A DNA stretch of 5,940 nt, from contig JACDGO010000145.1 of NCBI GenBank assembly GCA_013821585.1, forward strand, positions 1-5,940, given 5' to 3'. Made by a program: the position numbers and the translations under genes. Numbering within the stretch: position 1 is the stretch's first letter; every line of letters begins with the position of its first letter. The notes under the pieces were generated by a model that saw only the letters and a program-made list of their open reading frames with translations, searched no databases and was not told the origin of the DNA. This DNA comes from Sphingomonadaceae bacterium. GTDB taxonomy: Bacteria; Pseudomonadota; Alphaproteobacteria; Sphingomonadales; Sphingomonadaceae. Positions 1-5,077 of this stretch are shown in pieces.

Positions 1-31
1 ATACGGGCGAATCCATAGGTGATAATCATGA

Positions 32-1258
32 CTAGAGCCTGACCGTCGCGGTCAGCGACACGCGCGTGTCGTTATAGTTGAGCAGCCGAACGTCGGCGTC
101 GCGGTGCTCGCGCTCGGCTTCGAGCGTGAAACTCAGCCGGTTGCGCGGAAAGAGGCGGACGCCGCCGCCGACATCGTAGAGCCTGTCGCTGCCGCGCGCG
201 AGGCTGCTTGGTATCAGCGGTGAAGAGCGAAAGCTGCGCCGCTGATAGCGTGCGTCGCCGAGGAGATTGACCTTGGGCGAAAGCGCATATTCGGCGTTGA
301 GCGAGAAATTCGTGTCGATGTCGTAAGAGATGTCGAGGATGTTCGACTGCTCGACCGAACGCGATCCCAGCGCCGTCAGGCTTATCCGGTCGCCGCGATA
401 GGTCGCCGAGAGGCTATACGACAGGCCGCCGTATTTGGGGACGCCCGGCGCCTTCGGCTCGACGCGGCTGTAGCCGAGCGAGCCGCGCGCGGTCAGCCGC
501 GTGCCGACGGCGCGCTCATACTGAAGCCCGCCCGAAAAGATCCGCACGCCGTCGACGAAGGTCGCGGTCCGGCGGTTCGGATATTCGCCGTCGCTGAAGC
601 TCCCGTAGATCGAGACGGTGCCGAGCGCCGGCCGCGAATAGCCTAATTGCGTTGTGTAGGTGTCGGTGTTGTCGTTCGAGATGCGGCGGAAGAAGCTGCT
701 GTTACGCACCTCTTCTCGCCGGAAGCCGATCGAAGGCCGGAGGCCGATCGCTCCACCGCACCCGGCATCGATGCCGAAGCTGCGGCGCTCTTCGCGATTG
801 TTATCGGTGAAGCCGCCGCCGATGTCGACGATGTCGGCGAGATTGGTGTGATAGCGCGCATAGCCAAGCTCGACGTGGCTGGTGCAATTGCCCGCATAGC
901 TGAGATCGGCGCCGCCCGCCAGGTTGATGCGCTCGCTGTTGAAGCGCTTGTAGCGCGTATGGAAATCATAGCCGATCCCCCCCGCCAGGAAAACCGCCTG
1001 GCGCCCGACCGGCACATAGATGTCGAGATTGAGCGACGGCGTCGCGCGCAGGTCGCTTTGCGAGGGGCCGCTGCCATTAACGGCGGAATCGCTCAGCAAA
1101 CCGTTCGAATCATATTGGAGAGTGGTCGAAAGCGTCGCATCGACATGGCGCGTGGGGCGGGCGGCTTGCCCGTGCGCGGCAAGCGGCACGAGCGCGCACG
1201 GCAAAGCGAGCGCGCTGCGCAGGCGCAGAACGCCGCGATGAACTTGAAAACCCCGCAT
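32..1258 (-). CDS. Outer-membrane beta-barrel protein of an EPS locus (EpsL/BBP2-like)
   Basis: Predicted outer-membrane beta-barrel of 408 residues, probably serving EPS export. A signal peptide is clear: a basic start (MRGFQVHRGVLRLR), a hydrophobic core, and a likely cleavage after AHG near residue 30. The mature part has no long hydrophobic helix. It is built of short alternating strands rich in Gly, Tyr, Ser and Arg (for example GGIGYDFHTRY, HVELGYARYH, GGLQYERAVG), and the protein ends in a strand, SLTATVRL. The mature protein has just two cysteines, C125 and C167, which could form a disulfide. Beta-barrels of this size are common beside epsD-type genes in EPS operons (EpsL, BBP2-like); that assignment is from general family features, not a search. 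Start: ATG at 1258 puts the signal peptide at the N-terminus. A TTG at 1270, right after an in-frame TAG and with GGGA a few bases upstream, would add four residues and cannot be excluded. The gene diverges from the small membrane protein gene at 1371. Confidence 0.8.
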   Translation of the reverse strand: MRGFQVHRGVLRLRSALALPCALVPLAAHGQAARPTRHVDATLSTTLQYDSNGLLSDSAVNGSGPSQSDLRATPSLNLDIYVPVGRQAVFLAGGIGYDFHTRYKRFNSERINLAGGADLSYAGNCTSHVELGYARYHTNLADIVDIGGGFTDNNREERRSFGIDAGCGGAIGLRPSIGFRREEVRNSSFFRRISNDNTDTYTTQLGYSRPALGTVSIYGSFSDGEYPNRRTATFVDGVRIFSGGLQYERAVGTRLTARGSLGYSRVEPKAPGVPKYGGLSYSLSATYRGDRISLTALGSRSVEQSNILDISYDIDTNFSLNAEYALSPKVNLLGDARYQRRSFRSSPLIPSSLARGSDRLYDVGGGVRLFPRNRLSFTLEAEREHRDADVRLLNYNDTRVSLTATVRL

Positions 1259-1370
1259 AAGCCGCGCCAACTATCCCGTCTCGGCGGCGCTGGCAATCGC
1301 CGCCGCGCGCAGCTATGGCCGGCAAGGGGCACCGCCGGCCGAGCCGGCGCGATGGAGGAACGCAGGGGCG
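1259..1370. promoter_or_regulatory. Divergent intergenic region, probable promoters
   Basis: This 112-bp gap separates two divergently transcribed genes and so should hold both promoters. On the minus strand there is TTGCCA (1296-1291, five of six matches to the -35 consensus) and GATAGT (1275-1270, four of six to the -10) with a short 15-bp spacer. If used, transcription would start just before the ATG at 1258, giving a very short leader and ruling out the TTG at 1270. On the plus strand only weak boxes are seen: TGGCAA (1291-1296) and TATGGC (1314-1319), 17 bp apart. The matches are weak in such GC-rich DNA; only the location of a promoter region is well supported. Confidence 0.35.
1317..1340 (+). 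repeat. Inverted repeat in the leader of the small membrane protein gene
   Basis: GGCCGGC (1317-1323) and GCCGGCC (1334-1340) form a perfect 7-bp inverted repeat with a 10-base loop. A third GCCGGC lies at 1343-1348. The repeat is about 30 bases before the ATG at 1371 and just upstream of the ribosome binding site. It could be a leader hairpin or a protein-binding site. In DNA this rich in G and C it could also be chance. Confidence 0.35.
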
Positions 1371-1622
1371 ATGCAGACACCATATGACTGGATCACGATC
1401 GCGATTTTCGCGGGGCTGATCGTCGTCTTCCTTCAACGCTCGGTCGCGGCGCCCGAGCAGCAGGATTCGATCCTGAGCTATCTGCCCGCGGCGCTCGGCT
1501 GCGCGGGATGCAACTATGTCGGCAACAAGGGCTATGACGTGATCGCGGTCCTCGGGATCGTCGCGGTGCTCGCCTATGTGTGGTTTGTCATCAAGCCGTA
1601 TGAGTTGATCGGCCGCCGCTGA
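1371..1622 (+). CDS. Small two-helix membrane protein, XrtV (exosortase V) system accessory-like
   Basis: Inner-membrane protein of 83 residues with no known biochemical role. Two membrane helices are visible, about residues 8-22 (ITIAIFAGLIVVFL) and 57-74 (VIAVLGIVAVLAYVWFVI). They flank a loop of about 34 residues with YLPAALG and a CxxC motif (C44, C47) followed by NYVGNKGYD. The short tail after helix 2 is basic (GRR), so both ends probably face the cytoplasm with the loop in the periplasm. The N-terminal YDWITIAIFAGL and the YLP...NY.GN loop resemble the small protein that I recall being annotated in sphingomonads as the XrtV sorting system accessory protein; this is recall, not a search. 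No exosortase gene lies in the window. Start ATG 1371 has GGAGGAA at 1354-1360, ten bases upstream. It sits 48 bp before the ATPase gene on the same strand, so the two probably share a transcript. Confidence 0.8.
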   Translation: MQTPYDWITIAIFAGLIVVFLQRSVAAPEQQDSILSYLPAALGCAGCNYVGNKGYDVIAVLGIVAVLAYVWFVIKPYELIGRR

Positions 1623-1660
1623 TCGGCGATTTGCGCGCGCTGCAACTGCTCTTCTAAATC

Positions 1661-1668
1661 GAGGTGAT
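1661..1668 (+). promoter_or_regulatory. Strong ribosome binding site fixing a GTG start
   Basis: GAGGTGAT is an eight-base match to the anti-Shine-Dalgarno complement. Its GAGG core ends six bases before GTG at 1671. It decides the start of the ATPase gene in favour of this GTG over the in-frame ATG at 1689. Confidence 0.8.
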
Positions 1669-1670
1669 TC

Positions 1671-3050
1671 GTGTCGTTCAGGTCGTTTATGAGTAAGGTG
1701 TGGCCGTTCGGCCGGCGTTCCGAAGACTATGGCTATGACGAAGATGGCGAGCCCGCGCCGTTCGCATCGGCGGTCATGCGCCGCAATCGCGGCTCCAGCG
1801 GCGATTTCCCGGCCTTTCTCTCGTCGGCGATCGACCGCCCCGGTATCGGCGGCCGCAAAGAGCGCGACGAGGTGCTGCGCGCCCGCTTGACGCTGCGCGA
1901 CTTGTTCACGCCGACGCAGCCCGTCACCGACCGGTCGAGCTTCGCGGGGCGCTTGCCCGTGCTCGCCCGCCTCATCGAGTTGATCGAGGAGCAGCGCAGC
2001 CACGTCGTCCTCTACGGCGAGCGCGGGATCGGCAAGACCTCGCTGCTTCACGTCCTTGCCGAGGTCGCGCGCGATTCGGATTATGTCGTCGGCTACGCGA
2101 CGTGCGGCGCGCATTCGCGCTTCGAGGATATCTTTCGCGCGATGCTGCGTGAGGTGCCGCTGCTTTTCCATGGCGAGGTCGCTCCGACGGCCGCCGAATC
2201 CGAAGCGGGCGGAACGATCGCCGATCGGCTGCCCAAGGGCGCGTTCGACGCGCGCGAGCTTGCCGAGCTGTGCGCCAACATCGTCGGCACGCGCGTGCTT
2301 ATCATCCTCGATGAATACGACCGGATCGAGGACCCCGAGTTCCGCCAGACTGTCGCCGAACTGATCAAGAACCTGTCGGATCGCGCGGCACGGGTACAGA
2401 TCGTGCTCGCGGGCGTTGCCTTCAACCTTCAGGAACTGATCGGCTACGTTCCCTCGATCCGCCGCAACGTCATCGGCTTGCCGATGCCGCGCCTTGCCGG
2501 TGACGAAGTGCGGGCGTTGATCGAAATCGGCGAGAAGGCGAGCGGCGCCAGCTTCGATCCGCAGGTCGCGAGGCTGGTCGGCGCGCTCGCCAACGGCTCG
2601 CCCTATCTGGCGCGGCTTCTCTGCCATCACAGCAGCATGAAGGCGCTCGACGCCGGCCGGCTGACGATCGAGACCGGCGATTTCCTCGCCGCGCTCGACA
2701 AGGTCGTCGACGAATCGGAAAGCCGCCTGACCCGGACTACCGCGCGCCAGGTGCGCGCGTTGGGCGTGCACGAGGATCGCGACCTGCTCGGCGCGGCGGC
2801 GCGCGCCTCGACCACGCCCGACGGCTGGTTCACGCGCGAGGACGTCGCGCATCAATCGGGTGGTCACGGGGTCGAGCAAGGGATCGAGCGGATCGTCGCC
2901 GCCGAGATCATCGAGCGCGAACAGGAAGGCGACGAGGTCCGCTACCGCTTCCGCGACGAGGCGCTGCCGACCTTCATGTGGATGGCGCTCGCGCGCGACA
3001 ATCTGCGCGGTGGCAATCCCGAAGCATTTCTCAAGGCTGTCGCCGCCTAG
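1671..3050 (+). CDS. AAA/STAND-like P-loop ATPase of the EPS locus
   Basis: Predicted cytoplasmic ATPase of 459 residues; its job is unknown. Residues 1-70 form a charged, probably flexible leader. A short FTPTQPV motif (79-85) then leads into the P-loop domain: Walker A GERGIGKTS (116-124, K122), Walker B VLIILDEYDR (209-218, D214/E215), a sensor-1-like strand VQIVLAGVA (242-250), and RR at 264-265 as a possible arginine finger. GSPYLARLL (309-317) resembles the G-hydrophobic-P signature of STAND and Orc/archaeal-type ATPases. Residues from about 365 to 445 look like a winged-helix region ending YRFRDEALPTFMWMALARD. Such proteins are usually switches or scaffolds rather than metabolic enzymes. 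Start: GTG 1671 with a near-ideal ribosome binding site. It follows the small membrane protein gene by 48 bp. The well-known PEP-CTERM/XrtA loci also carry a P-loop ATPase, but this one is longer and looks different. Its stop TAG overlaps the stop of the opposing GT2 gene. Confidence 0.85.
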   Translation: MSFRSFMSKVWPFGRRSEDYGYDEDGEPAPFASAVMRRNRGSSGDFPAFLSSAIDRPGIGGRKERDEVLRARLTLRDLFTPTQPVTDRSSFAGRLPVLARLIELIEEQRSHVVLYGERGIGKTSLLHVLAEVARDSDYVVGYATCGAHSRFEDIFRAMLREVPLLFHGEVAPTAAESEAGGTIADRLPKGAFDARELAELCANIVGTRVLIILDEYDRIEDPEFRQTVAELIKNLSDRAARVQIVLAGVAFNLQELIGYVPSIRRNVIGLPMPRLAGDEVRALIEIGEKASGASFDPQVARLVGALANGSPYLARLLCHHSSMKALDAGRLTIETGDFLAALDKVVDESESRLTRTTARQVRALGVHEDRDLLGAAARASTTPDGWFTREDVAHQSGGHGVEQGIERIVAAEIIEREQEGDEVRYRFRDEALPTFMWMALARDNLRGGNPEAFLKAVAA

Positions 3051-3916
3051 GCTCTACCGGTCAGCGCCTGACGCAGCCCTTTTCCGGCGCGCCACAGGCG
3101 CAGCCGGACTAATGTTCTGAGCGCCTTGACGCGCGCACCTCTGATGCTTCGTGCGCGAAGGATGCGCGGCGCGTGCGCGACGATCGACACGGGCATCGCG
3201 AGCGAGCGCACGAACCAGCGCAGCCGTCCGAAGCGCCGCTGCGCGGCGAGCAGGAACAGCTCGCTCTGGATGCGCCGTGTCCGCGCGAACAATCCAGCCC
3301 AGTCGGGTCGTGCCGGATGCGCGGCGATCGCGTCGGGCGCGTAAACCAGCGTCAGTCCGTTCGCTGTCGCGCGGCGGCACCAATCGACGTCCTCCGAAAC
3401 GCCCGTGCGGAACGGCCCTACCGCCCCGAAGTCGGCGCGCCGGACGAACAGGTTGCCGGTGCCCGTAAAGCCCTTGCGCCGGATATAGTCGCCCATCCGG
3501 AACGCGAAAATCACCTCATAGGCCTCGGCCCCGCTCAGCGGCGCGTTGGCTTCGACCGGCACGATCACTTGGCCGCCCGCGAACGCACGGGGCGCGAGTG
3601 CGGCGACGCCGGCCTCGAGCCAGTGCGAATCCGCGATGCAATCGCTGTCGATAAAGGCGAGGATGTCGCCGCGCGCCACCGCCGCCGCGCCGTTGCGCGC
3701 CGGCCCAGCGCCCCGTTCACGCACTTCGACGACGCATGCGCGGTTCGCCGTGACGGCCTCGACCGCGTCAAGGCCGCATGGCGATCCATTGTCGCCGACG
3801 AGAATTTCGAAGCGCGAACGCCCGATCGTTTGCGCCTCGAGTGCGTCGAGGCAACGCGCGAGTCCCGAAAGATCGTCGTAGTGCGGGATGACGACGCTGA
3901 TTTCCGGCGCGGTCAT
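3047..3916 (-). CDS. Family-2 glycosyltransferase (GT-A fold)
   Basis: Inverting-type GT2 transferase of 289 residues that should add one sugar to a lipid-linked EPS intermediate on the cytoplasmic face of the inner membrane. The GT-A order is plain: SVVIPHYDD at 7-15, nucleotide-contact GDNGS at 41-45 (D42), the metal-binding DxD-type FIDSD at 88-92 (D90, D92), TGTGNLFVRR at 151-160 lining the acceptor site, and the ED motif SEDVDW at 174-179 (E175/D176, likely catalytic base). Residues from about 205 on are rich in Arg with short hydrophobic stretches, suggesting an amphipathic, membrane-associated tail and not true membrane helices. The donor sugar cannot be read from the sequence. Start: ATG 3916 forms an ATGA overlap with the stop of the upstream transferase gene and has GGGTGG a few bases upstream. 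A GTG at 3925 is in frame but has no binding site. It is the second gene of a two-gene operon. Confidence 0.88.
   Translation of the reverse strand: MTAPEISVVIPHYDDLSGLARCLDALEAQTIGRSRFEILVGDNGSPCGLDAVEAVTANRACVVEVRERGAGPARNGAAAVARGDILAFIDSDCIADSHWLEAGVAALAPRAFAGGQVIVPVEANAPLSGAEAYEVIFAFRMGDYIRRKGFTGTGNLFVRRADFGAVGPFRTGVSEDVDWCRRATANGLTLVYAPDAIAAHPARPDWAGLFARTRRIQSELFLLAAQRRFGRLRWFVRSLAMPVSIVAHAPRILRARSIRGARVKALRTLVRLRLWRAGKGLRQALTGRA
3913..3916 (-). promoter_or_regulatory. ATGA stop/start overlap coupling two glycosyltransferases
   Basis: On the minus strand the ATG of the GT2 gene (3916-3914) overlaps the TGA of the preceding transferase (3915-3913). This layout usually means that ribosomes ending the first gene restart on the second, keeping the two enzymes in proportion. 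Confidence 0.8.
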
Positions 3917-4986
3917 CGCGTCCACCCGGCGACCAGCGTTTCGAGGTGTGCGGCGAGCGCGCTGTGGTCGGTCGTCGCGATGACCGGCTGCCGCGCCCGG
4001 CTGCGGGTGACGGCCGCCGAGAGGTCTTGGGCGTCGCGCGCGACCTCGATCAGTCCGCGCCGCGCGAACACAGAGGTAATTTCCTCCTGATGGTCGTCAT
4101 AATGCTCGCCAAGGCCGAAGCGGCGGGGGATCGCGACCACCCGGCAGCCCGCGCGCAGCGCGGTGACGAGCGAGCCGGTGCCGCCATGCGCGATCACCAG
4201 TTCCGCGTCGCGGAGGATCGTCTGGACACGCGCGAACGCGATCGTCTCGACGCATTCGACATCGTCGTCGAAGCCCGCCGTCGGCGCGCCTTCGCCGACC
4301 TGGACGATCAACTTTCCGGGCAATGCTCCCGCCGCGCGCCCGGCGCGCACCGCTTCGAAGAGGCGCGGGAAGGGCAGCGTCGCGCCGACCGTGGCGAAGG
4401 TGAGCGCCTGCTTGGTTGGCGGCGCCTCATCGAGGACGCGCAGCGGATCGAACAGTTTCGCGTCCGGCCATGCGTCGAGAAGCGGCGCGGCCTGCACGAT
4501 GCGGGCGTGGGCGAAGCGCGCCGCGATCCGCCCGAACGCGGACGGGCGATCGAAGCGCGCGAAGGATTCGATGTGAACAACGCGCGCTCCGAGCATCCTC
4601 GCGAACAGCACGGTGAAGAACACGGCGCCCGCGCCGGTTGTGAGGACGATGCCGGGGCGCTCGCTCAACACAATTCGCGCCGATTGAGCCAGATTGCGCG
4701 CCGCACCGACCAGCATCCGCAGCGGATGGCCGAGACGCGCCTGGCCGAGCGCGTAATGCGCGACGAAGGCGACGCGGTGTTTTTCCGCGAGACTGCGGCC
4801 GAGCGCGCTGTCTTCGGTGACGATCAGGTGCGGACGCTTGCCCCATACGCTTTCGAGGTCGAGCAGCTGGCGCAAATGCCCGCCGCCGGAGGCGGCGAGG
4901 CAAAGGCGCGGCGCGCCGCGGCCGGGATTTCGCTTCGACACGGCGGCGCGCATAGCATGACCGTTCGGCCAGTCACGCGCGTTCAC
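3913..4986 (-). CDS. Fused Alg14/Alg13-type glycosyltransferase (PssD-PssE/GelK-like)
   Basis: Single-chain GT-B transferase of 357 residues joining the two halves that are separate proteins in rhizobial PssD/PssE and eukaryotic Alg14/Alg13. N-terminal half: the ASGGGH loop (32-37), TTGAG (116-120) and IESFAR (139-144), the last two typical of PssD. C-terminal half: TFATVG (196-201), then AHGGTGS (266-272) and EHYDDHQEE (294-302), the usual nucleotide-sugar site of the GT28 C-terminal domain. In sphingans the fused enzyme (SpsK/GelK) adds glucuronic acid beta-1,4 to the glucosyl-diphosphate-lipid primer, and PssDE does the same in Rhizobium. That donor is the best guess here but is inferred from family only. 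It should act at the inner membrane as an early step in the repeat unit. Start: GTG 4986 follows a purine-rich GGAAAGAAG; ATG 4953, which still lies ahead of the first motif, is a fair alternative. Its stop overlaps the GT2 start (ATGA), so the two are translationally coupled. Confidence 0.85.
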   Translation of the reverse strand: MNARDWPNGHAMRAAVSKRNPGRGAPRLCLAASGGGHLRQLLDLESVWGKRPHLIVTEDSALGRSLAEKHRVAFVAHYALGQARLGHPLRMLVGAARNLAQSARIVLSERPGIVLTTGAGAVFFTVLFARMLGARVVHIESFARFDRPSAFGRIAARFAHARIVQAAPLLDAWPDAKLFDPLRVLDEAPPTKQALTFATVGATLPFPRLFEAVRAGRAAGALPGKLIVQVGEGAPTAGFDDDVECVETIAFARVQTILRDAELVIAHGGTGSLVTALRAGCRVVAIPRRFGLGEHYDDHQEEITSVFARRGLIEVARDAQDLSAAVTRSRARQPVIATTDHSALAAHLETLVAGWTR

Positions 4987-5009
4987 CTTCTTTCCGTCTT
5001 GCGGAGGGG

Positions 5010-5035
5010 AGGGGCGCGGTATAGCGCGCGCCCCT
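5010..5035 (+). repeat. 9-bp perfect inverted repeat around a TATA-containing loop
   Basis: AGGGGCGCG (5010-5018) and CGCGCCCCT (5027-5035) are exact inverted complements around the 8-base loop GTATAGCG. As DNA this is a candidate operator over the possible -10 element; as RNA it would be a very stable hairpin. No run of T follows on either strand, so it is not a standard intrinsic terminator. Confidence 0.55.
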
Positions 5036-5042
5036 GATCACC

Positions 5043-5062
5043 GGACGGCCCTTCGGCCGTTC
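5043..5062 (+). repeat. Short-loop hairpin in the leader of the epsD-like gene
   Basis: ACGGCC (5045-5050) and GGCCGT (5055-5060) pair across the loop CTTC. The stem extends by a G-U and a G-C pair to 5043/5062. It ends four bases before the GGGGGA ribosome binding site, so it would sit at the 5' end of the ribosome landing region and could affect translation or transcript stability. There is no T tract to make it a terminator. Confidence 0.5.
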
Positions 5063-5077
5063 CTCGGGGGAATAGAG

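Larger units (their letters stand above)
4987..5077. promoter_or_regulatory. Divergent intergenic region upstream of the transferase operon and the epsD-like gene
   Basis: This 91-bp gap lies between the start of the glycosyltransferase operon (minus) and the epsD-like gene (plus), so it should carry promoters in both directions. The only AT-rich core is GGTATAGC (5018-5025). As TATAGC (5020-5025) it could be a plus-strand -10, with TTGCGG (4999-5004) as a weak -35 at a short 15-bp spacing. Read on the other strand it gives TATACC. GGGGGA at 5066-5071 is the probable ribosome binding site for the ATG at 5078. Confidence 0.4.

Noticed and set aside
28..42. ATG at 28 with AGGTGAT upstream on the plus strand
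   Set aside because: It reads only four codons before TGA and overlaps the end of the barrel gene, so it is not a credible gene.
647..1387. A 246-codon plus-strand frame opposite the barrel gene
   Set aside because: It overlaps both the barrel gene and the start of the next real gene and is low in complexity, with no domain. The minus-strand frame has a signal peptide and barrel strands.
1110..2879. A 589-codon open frame on the minus strand, opposite the ATPase and the small membrane protein gene
   Set aside because: It lies antisense to two well-supported genes. Its translation is rich in Arg, Ala, Asp and Gly with no recognisable domain, as expected when GC-rich coding DNA is read on the opposite strand.
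3047..3916. Membrane-spanning processive GT2 synthase
   Set aside because: At 289 residues, with no true membrane helices and no QxxRW motif, it fits a single-addition transferase and not a processive polysaccharide synthase.
3173..5037. Two long plus-strand frames (3173-4090 and 3946-5037) opposite the glycosyltransferases
   Set aside because: Both glycosyltransferases have full motif sets on the minus strand. The plus-strand translations are Arg/Ala-rich without motifs and are shadows of the real genes.
5010..5062. Intrinsic terminator between the divergent genes
   Set aside because: The hairpins are stable but no T tract follows on either strand, and both flanking genes start here and do not end here.
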